The notes below the pieces were generated by a model. That model saw nothing but the letters and a program-made list of their open reading frames with translations, was not told where the DNA came from and searched no databases. The translations under genes and the position numbers were made by a program. Positions 1-6,793 of a DNA stretch of 11,063 nucleotides are shown here, piece by piece; the stretch's first letter is position 1, and the number at the start of each line of letters is the position of its first letter. Origin of the DNA: Lysobacterales bacterium (GTDB taxonomy: Bacteria; Pseudomonadota; Gammaproteobacteria; Xanthomonadales; S139-57); contig JALWTZ010000417.1 in the NCBI GenBank assembly GCA_026993285.1, forward strand, positions 1-11,063, given 5' to 3'.

Positions 1-132
1 GAACAGCGCGGCCAATACCTCCCCGCCTGGCTCCACCAGTACAACTGGCACCGACCACACGCCAGCCTCGGATACCTGCCGCCCATCAGTCGGCTGCCGG
101 CTGTGAACAACCTGGTGGGTTTACACACCTAG
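1..132 (+). mobile_element. 3' end of an IS481-like insertion sequence (transposase C-terminus)
   Basis: Frame 1 is open from the window edge to TAG at 130-132 and encodes the last 43 residues of a transposase. The segment NWHRPHASLGYLPPISRL and the ending NNLVGLHT resemble the C-terminus of the IS481-family DDE integrase core, where an HRPH-x-LG motif and a short tail follow the catalytic Glu; that Glu would lie outside the window. The stop overlaps the gspB stop on the other strand (both within CTAG, 129-132), so the right end of the element must lie very close to 132. IS481 elements usually end in ...ACA, and ACA occurs at 125-127, so the terminal inverted repeat may lie in roughly 107-135. 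That boundary is inference, because the left end is not visible. An IS3-like element is a less likely alternative. It cannot be judged from this fragment whether the transposase is intact. Confidence 0.8.
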
Positions 133-836
133 CGCTGGATCGGCCACTCGAACAGAAAGCGGTCGTATTGCAACAGTAATGACTGAGGCCGAATGGCCTT
201 GAGGTAGAAATCGCCTTCCAGCTGATCCCCTTCCCGGTATTTGTGCATATTGACCAATACCCAGGATTTTTCCCCATCTTCATTGTATTGAATGACATTG
301 ATTTGCAGCGCGGCAGCCTGTTGGCGCAGGGTGGGCGGCAATTCAAAGGGTTGCAGGATGCTTTCGTCAGTCGAAGTGTCGGCAGGGTCTACCGCTTGCC
401 GTACGACAGCCTGTGCTTCATCCTTCACATCTGCTGCTGATTCTGCAGTACTGGGCGCAGGGGCTTGTAAGGCCTGGGAGGCGTTACTGTAACCCTTTCG
501 GGAAGCCGTATCCGGCAGTGTGGTTTCCGGTTGTGCGGGGCTGTTCGATGCACTGGACGCCGTGCTTGCGGGCTGTGTAGATGCGTGTGGCTTGTTGACC
601 GGTGCTACTGGCCTTGCATCGGGAACAGGCCCAGGCTGGGCTGTGATTTCAGGTGTGGGCTTACGCAACAGGATCAGGGCAATGGCCAGTGCCGGCAAAA
701 ACAGCAGGGCCAGGATGATCCATGGCAAACGGCGTGTGGGCCGGTGGATTGCGGAAAGACGCGATTGTGGTTGCGGCACACTGAATTGTTGCCGGTGGGC
801 CTGGGATTTCTTCAGGGCTTCCAGTATGGCGGACAT
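129..836 (-). CDS. gspB: GspB-like type II secretion accessory protein
   Basis: 235 aa. The N-terminus MSAILEALKKSQAHRQ resembles the conserved cytoplasmic start of GspB/ExeB proteins. One transmembrane helix follows at about 37-57, then a Pro/Ala/Ser/Thr-rich periplasmic linker at about 60-160, then a compact C-terminal domain at about 165-235 (LPPTLRQQAAALQINVIQYN onward, ending RFLFEWPIQR) that resembles the T2SS GspB C-terminal domain. GspB works with the GspA ATPase in placing the secretin multimer in the outer membrane through the peptidoglycan. The ATG follows the gspA stop by one base (TGA-C-ATG), so the two are probably translationally coupled. Its TAG stop overlaps the TAG of the convergent transposase. 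The C-terminal domain appears to end near its usual place, so the protein is probably complete, although a few original residues could have been lost at the IS junction. Confidence 0.85.
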   Translation of the reverse strand: MSAILEALKKSQAHRQQFSVPQPQSRLSAIHRPTRRLPWIILALLFLPALAIALILLRKPTPEITAQPGPVPDARPVAPVNKPHASTQPASTASSASNSPAQPETTLPDTASRKGYSNASQALQAPAPSTAESAADVKDEAQAVVRQAVDPADTSTDESILQPFELPPTLRQQAAALQINVIQYNEDGEKSWVLVNMHKYREGDQLEGDFYLKAIRPQSLLLQYDRFLFEWPIQR

Positions 837-837
837 G

Positions 838-2292
838 TCAGGGTTCCAGCAGGTGGTTGCGATACAGATAAAATTGCGTCAACGGGCCCAGAATACCATC
901 TGCCGGGATCCCCTGTTCACGCTGAAAATCCTTCAAGCGTTGTTGCAGGGGTTCATCCAGTTGATCACCCGGTAGCAGCTGCCAGCGGGAGCGCAGGGCC
1001 ACCAGGGCGATATGCCGTTCTCCAGGGCGAATCAATGCTGGCATGCGCCAGGGATCCTGCCAGAGCAGGAGCAAGTCACCTCGCCATTCATTGAGCAAGG
1101 CGGCCTTGGTGGCGGTATCTTCCGCAATATCCGGATTCAAACGCAAGGGCTGGAAGCCATGGACCAGCCAGCCCCGGACCTTCCCGGACGTGTCCTGCCG
1201 CGGCATGAAGACCGGGAACAGTTGCTGCGGAAGGCTGCCGGGGGGCTTCATCAGCGGCAGGCAGTGAAAATTGTCGCGGACAAAATAGCGGCACACGCCG
1301 GTATCGTCCGGGCCGCCCAGGCGAGCCATGGCCTGGGCCAGCGGTTGAGCGGCCGGCAACGCAGCCTGTTCGAAATACCCTTTCAGCCGGGGATAGGCTG
1401 TCCAGACTGACCCGGCCAGCAGTAGCAGTACCAGCCCGGCAAGCGCGAATTTGAGTACGGGTCTGCCGGCCTTCTTGGAGGGTTGCTCCAGCTGGCATTC
1501 ACGAATGGCCTGTCTGGCATGTGGCTTGTTCACCTCGGTTTCCTCCTGTGCATAGGCCACCAACAGGGCACGGTCGGCGAGAATGTTGAGTTGACGGGGA
1601 ATCCCGCCGGATGCCCGGGCCAGCAGGCGCAGGGCGTCCCGGCTGAACAGTGGCCGCTTGGCGCCAGCCTGTTCGATCCGGTATTGCAGGTAGGCCATGG
1701 CATGTGCCTCATCCAGCGGGCGCAGATGGTAGCGTGCGGTAATGCGCTGGTTCAGGGGTGCGGCATCCGGTAGTTGCAGCCGGGTAGCCAGTTCGGGTTG
1801 GCCTACCAGCAGGATCTGCAGCAGTTTTTGCTCCCCGGTTTCGAGATTGGTGAGCAGGCGCAGCAGTTCCAGGGTTTCCCGGCTGAGCAACTGGGCCTCG
1901 TCGATGAGCAGCAGGCAGCGCTTGCCTTCGGCATGGCGTTGCAGCAAGTACTGGTTCAGTTGCTGGTAGCAGGCGTAGTGCTGGTGTTTTTCCACGGTCT
2001 GCCCCAGCTCTTCCAGGCAGGCCTGGAGAAAATCTTCCGGGCCGAGCATGGGGTTGAGTATCCAGATGGTTTCCGTATCTGCATCCAGCCGTTCGAGCAA
2101 CAGGCGGCAGAGGGTGGTCTTGCCGCAGCCGATTTCTCCTGTCAGCAGGGCAAAACCTCCGCTGCCATGTTGATACGCGCCGTAGAGCAGATGCGCCAGT
2201 GCTTCCTCGTGCAGTGGAGAAAGGTAGGTGAAGCGCGTATCCGGGGTAATGCTGAACGGGTTTTCCTGCAGACCGAAAAACGCCTGATACAC
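838..2292 (-). CDS. gspA: GspA/ExeA-family AAA ATPase with peptidoglycan-binding domain
   Basis: 484 aa from the GTG start at 2292, which reads V(M)YQAFFGLQENPFSITPD, the typical ExeA/GspA beginning. A consensus Shine-Dalgarno AAGGAGGA lies 8 nt upstream. An in-frame ATG at 2361 would add 23 atypical residues and is rejected. The AAA ATPase has Walker A GEIGCGKTT at 52-60, Walker B LLLIDEAQ at about 127-134 and GQPEL at 164-168. A transmembrane helix lies at about 280-300. The C-terminal periplasmic part ends in a peptidoglycan-binding-1-like motif (LKDFQREQGIPADGILGPLT, about 453-472). With GspB, the family forms an inner-membrane complex that binds peptidoglycan and helps secretin assembly in type II secretion. 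It lies 152 nt downstream of putA on the same strand; no other gsp genes are in the window, and gspAB is often found apart from the main gsp operon. Related AAA/peptidoglycan-binding proteins serve other envelope systems, but the gspB partner supports this call. Confidence 0.9.
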   Translation of the reverse strand: MYQAFFGLQENPFSITPDTRFTYLSPLHEEALAHLLYGAYQHGSGGFALLTGEIGCGKTTLCRLLLERLDADTETIWILNPMLGPEDFLQACLEELGQTVEKHQHYACYQQLNQYLLQRHAEGKRCLLLIDEAQLLSRETLELLRLLTNLETGEQKLLQILLVGQPELATRLQLPDAAPLNQRITARYHLRPLDEAHAMAYLQYRIEQAGAKRPLFSRDALRLLARASGGIPRQLNILADRALLVAYAQEETEVNKPHARQAIRECQLEQPSKKAGRPVLKFALAGLVLLLLAGSVWTAYPRLKGYFEQAALPAAQPLAQAMARLGGPDDTGVCRYFVRDNFHCLPLMKPPGSLPQQLFPVFMPRQDTSGKVRGWLVHGFQPLRLNPDIAEDTATKAALLNEWRGDLLLLWQDPWRMPALIRPGERHIALVALRSRWQLLPGDQLDEPLQQRLKDFQREQGIPADGILGPLTQFYLYRNHLLEP

Positions 2293-2300
2293 GCTGAAAC

Positions 2301-2308
2301 TCCTCCTT
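2301..2308 (-). promoter_or_regulatory. Ribosome binding site that fixes the gspA GTG start
   Basis: The minus strand reads AAGGAGGA, followed by 8 nt and then GTG at 2292. This near-perfect Shine-Dalgarno site decides in favour of the GTG start over the upstream in-frame ATG at 2361, which would also add residues foreign to the family. Confidence 0.85.
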
Positions 2309-2322
2309 ACTTGTGGCAGCAG

Positions 2323-2350
2323 GTTACACGCTGCACAGCCGGCCCGTAAA
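2323..2350 (-). promoter_or_regulatory. Possible weak sigma70 promoter for gspA
   Basis: On the minus strand, TTTACG (2350-2345) is followed by a 16-nt spacer and TGTAAC (2328-2323), about 30 nt upstream of the gspA start. It is the best pair seen in the 152-nt putA-gspA gap, but matches of this quality occur by chance. Read-through from putA is an alternative. Confidence 0.2.
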
Positions 2351-2381
2351 CGGGCAGGCAATCCAGGGCAACGGGATCATC

Positions 2382-2412
2382 GACAGGTGGCCGCTTTCGG
2401 GCCAGGCCTGTC
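2382..2412 (-). terminator. Imperfect stem-loop between putA and gspA
   Basis: GACAGG-TGGCC (2382-2392) pairs with GGCCA-GG-CCTGTC (2400-2412), giving an 11-bp stem with a 2-nt bulge and a 7-nt loop. It lies 33 nt downstream of the putA stop. A smaller hairpin, GCCCG-TAAA-CGGGC, sits at 2342-2355. Neither is followed by a U-tract on the minus strand, so intrinsic termination is uncertain; an attenuating or mRNA-stabilising role is equally possible. Confidence 0.3.
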
Positions 2413-2444
2413 TGTCGTTGCCGGGCTGCTTGCGCAGGTCCCGC

Positions 2445-5400
2445 CTAGCTGTTGTTCAGGCTCAACAGTGTAGCATTTCCACCGATGGCAGCCGTGTTGA
2501 TGGTCAGGGTACGCTCGGTTATGAACCGGTGGAGGTAGTGCGGGCCGCCGGCCTTGGGCCCGGTGCCGGACAGGCCTTCACCGCCAAAGGGTTGCACGCC
2601 GACCATGGCGCCGATCATGTTGCGGTTGACATAGCAGTTACCGGTCTTGCAGCGGGATTGTACATGGTGATAACGGGCCTCGATGCGAGAGTGCACGCCC
2701 AGCGTCAGGCCGTAGCCCGTGGCATTGACCTGATCAATGATGGCATCCAGCTCATGGGCACGATAGCGAATCACATGCAGGATCGGGCCGAACACCTCCC
2801 GCCCCAGACTGTCCAGTGATTGCAGCTCGAACGCGTGTGGCAGCACGAAATGACCCGGCAGCCCTACCTGGGGTGCACGCGCGATGAGTTTGGCCTCCTT
2901 CTCCATGCGTTGAATGTGTGCCTGCAACATGTTCCGGGCATCGGAATCAATCACCGGGCCAAAATCCGTGTGCAGCAGTGCCGGGTCCCCACCGCGCAGG
3001 GTGGCCATGGCACCCTGTAACAATTCAATGGTGCGATCGGCAATCTCTTCCTGCAGAAAGAGTACCCGCAGGGCGGAACAGCGCTGGCCTGTACTGCCGA
3101 AAGCAGACTGCACCACATCCTTGACCACCTGTTCCGGCAGGGCCGAGCTGTCCACCAGCATGGCATTTTGCCCACCGGTTTCGGCGATGAGCGTGGCAAT
3201 GGGGGCATCCCTTTGTGCCAGAGAGCGATTGATGGCACGGGCGGTTTCGGTGGAGCCGGTGAAGGCCACGCCGGCAATTAGGGGGTGAGCGGTCAGGTAT
3301 TGCCCAACCTGTTCGCCCGTTCCTGGAATCAGTTGCAGTACTTCACGCGGAATGCCGGCCTGATGAAACAGTTCCACCGCCCGCGCTGCCGTGGCTGTGG
3401 TTTGTTCGGCCGGTTTGGCCAGCACCGTGTTGCCCGTGACCAGTGCCGCGGCCACCTGGCCGGTAAAAATGGCCAAGGGAAAGTTCCAAGGGCTGATGCA
3501 AAGAAATACCCCGCGACCATGAAAACTCAGCCGGTTGGATTCACCCGTGGGGCCGGGCAGTTCGTGGGGCTGTGCCAGCTCCTGCCGGGCCATGGCCGCG
3601 TAATAGCGGCAAAAATCGGCTGCCTCGCGTACCTCGGCCGTACCGTCGGCCAGGGTTTTTCCCGCTTCGTCACAGCAAAGGCGGATGAACAGGGCCGCGT
3701 GTTCCTCCAGGGAATCGGCCACCTTTTCCAGCATGGTGGCACGCTCATTCCAGTGGGTCCGGTCCCAGGCCGGTTGTGCCTGGGCGGCGCGTTGAACGCA
3801 TTGTTCGAGACAGGCTTCGTCAGGCGCTTCCCACTGGCCAAGCCGGTCATTGGCAATGGGGCTGATGATGGGGCTGGCCTGGGCAAAATGATGGGATTCA
3901 CACTGGGCGGTGATGGGCTGGATGATCAATTTTTCCAGGCCCTGTGCTTCCAGGGTGTGTTTCCAGTGCTGTTGTACGGTGGGGTCTGCCCAATGAATGC
4001 CCCGGGAATTGCGCCGGAAACTGCCAAACAGATCCGCAGGTAGCGGTATGGCCGGGTTGGCTATTTCGTTCAGCCCCTCCACGGCATGAACCGGGTCTTC
4101 GATGACGCTGTCAATGGGCAGGCTCTCATCCACCACCCGGTTGACGAAACTGGAATTGGCGCCATTCTCCAGCAGCCGGCGAACCAGATAGGGCAGCAGG
4201 TCCTCGTGGGAGCCTACGGGTGCGTAGACCCGGCAGGGAACTTGCAGTTGCTCCGGACCAATGACCTGGTCATAGAGTATGCGGCCCATGCCATGGAGTC
4301 TTTGGTACTCATAGCCCTGGGCATCGCCGGCGAGATGATGGATGGCTGCAATGGTGTGGGCATTGTGGGTGGCAAACTGCGGGTAGAATTGCTCCCGGTG
4401 TTGCAACAGGTAGCGGGCACAGGCCAGATAGGAGACATCGGTGTTGATCTTGCGGGTGAATACCGGATAACCGGGCAGTCCCAGTTCCTGGCAGTGCTTG
4501 ATCTCGCTGTCCCAGTAGGCGCCCTTGACCAGGCGAACGGGAATGCTGCAGTCCTTCTCGGCTGCCAGTGCCTGCAACCATTCCAGTACGGCCAGTGCCC
4601 GTTTCTGATAGGCCTGCACGGCCAGCCCCAGGCCGTCCCACTGGTGGCGGGCAGTGTGCTCAAGGGCCATCTCGAACAGTTCCAGTGACAGGGCCAGGCG
4701 GTCGGCTTCTTCGGCGTCGATGGTGACCGGCACGCCCCGCTTGCGGGCGTGTTCCACCAGTTCCAGCAGCACCTTTCCCAGCTCCTTGAGTACACGGTCA
4801 CGCTGGCTGAATTCGTAGCGTGGGTGCAAGGCTGAAAGCTTGATGGAAATGGATGGCCTTTCGTACAGACCGGATTCCGGGTCAATCTGCTTGCCGATGG
4901 CATCAATGGCGTCATGATAGGCGGTCGCGTAACGCAAGGCATCGGCGTGGGTCAGGGCCGCCTCGCCCAGCATGTCAAAGGAGTGGCGATAGCTGCGTTC
5001 GGCCTTGCTGCGGCTGCGCTTGAGTGCTTCCTTGATGGTGCGACCCATCACGAACTGGTGTGCCATGATTTTCATGGCCTGGCGGATGGCCATGCGGACA
5101 ACCGGCTCACCCGTGCGTGTAATCAGTGCGTTCAGCTGCTCCTTCAACCCCTTGCGTGTCAGGCCAGGCTGTTGAACCATTTTGCCGGTCAGCATGAGCC
5201 CCCAGGTGGAAGCATTGACCAGCAATGAATCCGATTGGCCTACATGTTTTTCCCAGCGTGCCGAGCCCAGCTTGTCCTGGATCAGGGCATCGGCGGTGTC
5301 GGCATCGGGAATGCGCAGCAGGGATTCGGCAATGCACATCAACAGCACGCCTTCTTCCGAAGAAAGGTCGTATTCCTGCATGAAGGCATCCAGAGGCGAT

Positions 5401-5603
5401 TGCTCTTCCTTGTGCTGGCGCACCTGCTCTACCAGATGATAGGCAAGGGCATGAATGGCTTCGCCCGGGTATTGGGGCAGGCGGGCCAGCAGCCTGCGTA
5501 CCGAACGGGCTTCATCTTCCAGATAATGCTGGTGAATACGCAGGTGCTCTGCGCTCCAAGGGGGAGCAGAATAAACAAAGGGACGCTGACTGAAGGCTGC
5601 CAT
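2445..5603 (-). CDS. putA: Bifunctional proline dehydrogenase / L-glutamate gamma-semialdehyde dehydrogenase PutA
   Basis: 1052 aa. It oxidises proline to glutamate in two steps: the FAD proline dehydrogenase passes electrons to membrane quinone, and the NAD-dependent aldehyde dehydrogenase acts on glutamate semialdehyde. The ProDH half shows IKLSALHPRY (about 254-263), RLVKGAYWD (357-365), ATHNAHT (411-417), QRLHGMG (434-440) and RRLLENGANSSFVN (about 475-488). The ALDH half shows SPWNFPLAIFTGQ (about 704-716), general-base region ETGGQN with Glu808, nucleophile Cys842 in GQRCSAL, and PFGGEGLSGTGPKAGGPHYL (1005-1024). The ATG at 5603 has AGGTGGAG 6 nt upstream. The frame stays open to an ATG at 5834, but those 77 residues are low-complexity, unlike PutA, and are rejected. 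The N-terminus has no ribbon-helix-helix domain, unlike the E. coli 1320-aa enzyme, so this form should not repress its own gene. It lies divergent from coxB. Confidence 0.97.
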   Translation of the reverse strand: MAAFSQRPFVYSAPPWSAEHLRIHQHYLEDEARSVRRLLARLPQYPGEAIHALAYHLVEQVRQHKEEQSPLDAFMQEYDLSSEEGVLLMCIAESLLRIPDADTADALIQDKLGSARWEKHVGQSDSLLVNASTWGLMLTGKMVQQPGLTRKGLKEQLNALITRTGEPVVRMAIRQAMKIMAHQFVMGRTIKEALKRSRSKAERSYRHSFDMLGEAALTHADALRYATAYHDAIDAIGKQIDPESGLYERPSISIKLSALHPRYEFSQRDRVLKELGKVLLELVEHARKRGVPVTIDAEEADRLALSLELFEMALEHTARHQWDGLGLAVQAYQKRALAVLEWLQALAAEKDCSIPVRLVKGAYWDSEIKHCQELGLPGYPVFTRKINTDVSYLACARYLLQHREQFYPQFATHNAHTIAAIHHLAGDAQGYEYQRLHGMGRILYDQVIGPEQLQVPCRVYAPVGSHEDLLPYLVRRLLENGANSSFVNRVVDESLPIDSVIEDPVHAVEGLNEIANPAIPLPADLFGSFRRNSRGIHWADPTVQQHWKHTLEAQGLEKLIIQPITAQCESHHFAQASPIISPIANDRLGQWEAPDEACLEQCVQRAAQAQPAWDRTHWNERATMLEKVADSLEEHAALFIRLCCDEAGKTLADGTAEVREAADFCRYYAAMARQELAQPHELPGPTGESNRLSFHGRGVFLCISPWNFPLAIFTGQVAAALVTGNTVLAKPAEQTTATAARAVELFHQAGIPREVLQLIPGTGEQVGQYLTAHPLIAGVAFTGSTETARAINRSLAQRDAPIATLIAETGGQNAMLVDSSALPEQVVKDVVQSAFGSTGQRCSALRVLFLQEEIADRTIELLQGAMATLRGGDPALLHTDFGPVIDSDARNMLQAHIQRMEKEAKLIARAPQVGLPGHFVLPHAFELQSLDSLGREVFGPILHVIRYRAHELDAIIDQVNATGYGLTLGVHSRIEARYHHVQSRCKTGNCYVNRNMIGAMVGVQPFGGEGLSGTGPKAGGPHYLHRFITERTLTINTAAIGGNATLLSLNNS

Positions 5604-5609
5604 GGTTGT

Positions 5610-5617
5610 CTCCACCT
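5610..5617 (-). promoter_or_regulatory. Ribosome binding site that fixes the putA start
   Basis: The minus strand reads AGGTGGAG, then 6 nt, then ATG at 5603. This selects the 1052-aa PutA over the longer frame that opens at 5834. Confidence 0.75.
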
Positions 5618-5761
5618 GATCGATCTTTGCCGCTTTGGGCCGTGATGGCCAGCCCGGTTTGCCACAATACCGGCAAGGCAAGCCGGGGCATTGGGGATGT
5701 GTTCGGTGATGCTGAACTACCCCATCGGTAATAGACGCTGCATTCTGCATGAGTTGCAGGC

Positions 5762-5813
5762 AAAAAACCAGCGTGAAAAGGCGGGAAAAAAGCGCAGGAG
5801 AGCCAGGAAAAAA
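5762..5813. repeat. Roughly helically phased A-tracts
   Basis: Runs of A lie at 5762-5767 (6), 5776-5779 (4), 5786-5791 (6) and 5808-5813 (6). Their centres are about 13, 11 and 22 bp apart, close to one or two helical turns, which favours intrinsic DNA curvature. The run sits in the putA-coxB intergenic region, about 110-160 bp upstream of the FNR-type box. A structural or nucleoid-protein-binding role is inference. Confidence 0.4.
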
Positions 5814-5854
5814 CCTTGATGGGAAGCGCGGCAATGGAATAAGATGAGTGCCGT

Positions 5855-5883
5855 TTGCAGGTCGGAAGTGGGCTGAGTGTAAT
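5855..5883 (+). promoter_or_regulatory. Candidate sigma70 promoter for the cox operon
   Basis: TTGCAG (5855-5860), a 17-nt spacer and TGTAAT (5878-5883) match the -35/-10 layout, with 4/6 and 4/6 consensus bases. Transcription would begin near 5890, giving a leader of about 60 nt that includes the FNR-type box. It is the best rightward match in the gap but has no further support. Confidence 0.35.
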
Positions 5884-5892
5884 CAGTGTCAG

Positions 5893-5902
5893 CTAATATT
5901 AG
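5893..5902. promoter_or_regulatory. Perfect 10-bp palindrome CTAATATTAG, possible bidirectional -10 or operator
   Basis: The palindrome contains TAATAT on both strands, which matches the -10 consensus at 4 of 6 positions. It lies 21 bp from the FNR-type box. On the leftward strand, its -10 centre is about 31 bp from the box centre, nearly the 32 bp expected for an FNR site at -41.5. Function is inferred only from position. Confidence 0.3.
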
Positions 5903-5922
5903 AAGTCTGTCAAGTTATTGGA

Positions 5923-5936
5923 TTGATTCAAATCAA
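5923..5936. promoter_or_regulatory. FNR/Anr-type oxygen-responsive box
   Basis: TTGATTCAAATCAA is an exact match to the known FNR/Anr consensus TTGAT-N4-ATCAA. It ends 15 nt before the coxB ATG and 5 nt before the G5 Shine-Dalgarno. FNR activators usually bind centred near -41.5 or further upstream; here that would place the start site inside coxB. For coxB the site therefore fits repression (blocking or roadblock), as expected for a low-affinity oxidase under low oxygen. Leftward activation is a less expected alternative. No FNR/Anr gene is in the window. Confidence 0.7.
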
Positions 5937-5951
5937 AGAACGGGGGATTGA

Positions 5952-6782
5952 ATGAAAGCACTTAAATTCACGGGCGCACTCGGTGCGATGCTGGTCAGTA
6001 CCGGCGCATGGGCCGAGTACAAGCTGAATATGACGCCGGGCGTGACGGAATTCAGTCATATCGCCTACGGCTTGCACATGAGGATCCTGTGGATCTGTGT
6101 GGTGATTGGTGTGCTGGTGTTTGGTGCCATGATCTACTCGATGATCGCGCATCGCAAATCCAAGGGTGTAGAGCCGGCCAGGTTTTCGCATTCCACCACT
6201 GCAGAAATTATATGGACCATAATTCCCATCTTGATCCTGCTGTTCATGGCCTATCCAGCAACCAAAGGACTGATTGCCATGGAAGCACCACATGACAAAC
6301 CGGACTTGATCGTCAAGGTCACTGGTTTTCAGTGGCGCTGGCGCTATGACTATCTGAACGAGGATGTCGGTTTTATCAGTAGTCTTGACCAGGAAAGCAA
6401 TCGTGTGCGCCAGCTGAAATCGGGCGAGAACCCCGGACAGGTCAAGGATTATCTGCTCAATGTGGATCATCCGCTGGTACTGCCTGTGGGCAAGCAGGTG
6501 AAGTTCCTGCTCACTGCAGATGATGTCATCCATTCCTGGTGGGTGCCGGCGCTGGGCTGGAAACGGGATGCGATTCCGGGGTTTGTCAATGAGGCCTGGA
6601 CCAAGATCGAAAAACCGGGTATCTACCGCGGCCAGTGTGCCGAACTTTGTGGCAGGGACCATGGCTTCATGCCCATCGTGATCAAGGCGGTGACGCCGGA
6701 AGAATTTGAAGCCTGGGTAGCCGAGCAGAAGAAATCTGCGATGGCTGGCCAGGAAATTCAACCCATTGCTGACCAATCCTGA
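5952..6782 (+). CDS. coxB: Cytochrome c oxidase subunit II (CuA subunit)
   Basis: 276 aa. It accepts electrons from cytochrome c at the binuclear CuA centre and passes them to subunit I. A signal peptide occupies about 1-21 (cleavage after AWA). Two transmembrane helices lie at about 45-65 and 86-104, with Glu85 in EIIWT matching the K-channel entry Glu. The periplasmic cupredoxin domain has the aromatic FQWRWRYDY (126-134) and all CuA ligands: His194 (DVIHSWW), then Cys229, Glu231, Cys233, His237 and Met240 in CAELCGRDHGFM. The chain ends soon after, with no CXXCH, so this is an aa3-type and not a caa3-type enzyme. The ATG is preceded by GGGGG at 5 nt. It is the first gene of the oxidase operon, followed by coxA after 11 nt. 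The same gene is called ctaC in other nomenclature. Confidence 0.97.
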   Translation: MKALKFTGALGAMLVSTGAWAEYKLNMTPGVTEFSHIAYGLHMRILWICVVIGVLVFGAMIYSMIAHRKSKGVEPARFSHSTTAEIIWTIIPILILLFMAYPATKGLIAMEAPHDKPDLIVKVTGFQWRWRYDYLNEDVGFISSLDQESNRVRQLKSGENPGQVKDYLLNVDHPLVLPVGKQVKFLLTADDVIHSWWVPALGWKRDAIPGFVNEAWTKIEKPGIYRGQCAELCGRDHGFMPIVIKAVTPEEFEAWVAEQKKSAMAGQEIQPIADQS

Positions 6783-6793
6783 GGGGGTTTGAC

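Larger units (their letters stand above)
5604..5951. other. Divergent putA-coxB regulatory region (348 bp)
   Basis: No gene is supported here. It separates putA (leftward) from coxB (rightward) and must carry both promoters. Contents seen are the putA Shine-Dalgarno (5610-5617), an imperfect inverted repeat (CCGGTTTGCC at 5654-5663 with GGCAAGCCGG at 5677-5686, one G-U pair in plus-strand RNA), spaced A-tracts (5762-5813), a weak rightward promoter candidate (5855-5883), the palindrome CTAATATTAG (5893-5902) and the FNR-type box (5923-5936). No convincing -35/-10 pair was found close to putA. Confidence 0.8.

Noticed and set aside
2293..2361. 23-residue N-terminal extension of GspA from an ATG at 2361
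   Set aside because: The GTG at 2292 has a near-perfect Shine-Dalgarno and begins at the usual ExeA/GspA N-terminus. The extension overlaps that ribosome binding site.
2721..2735. TTGACCTGATCAA within putA as a second FNR-type site
   Set aside because: The half-site spacing is 3 nt instead of 4, one half-site is imperfect, and it lies deep inside a coding sequence.
3285..4688. Two plus-strand frames of 252 and 200 codons across putA
   Set aside because: They lie inside the strongly supported PutA catalytic regions on the other strand, and no family motif is visible.
5604..5834. 77-codon N-terminal extension of PutA, with a hydrophobic stretch resembling a signal peptide
   Set aside because: The ATG at 5603 has a good Shine-Dalgarno and PutA is cytoplasmic. 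The hydrophobic residues come from the T-tracts on the minus strand.
5952..6782. Possible caa3-type oxidase with a cytochrome c domain fused to subunit II
   Set aside because: No CXXCH is present, and the chain ends about 36 residues after the last CuA ligand.
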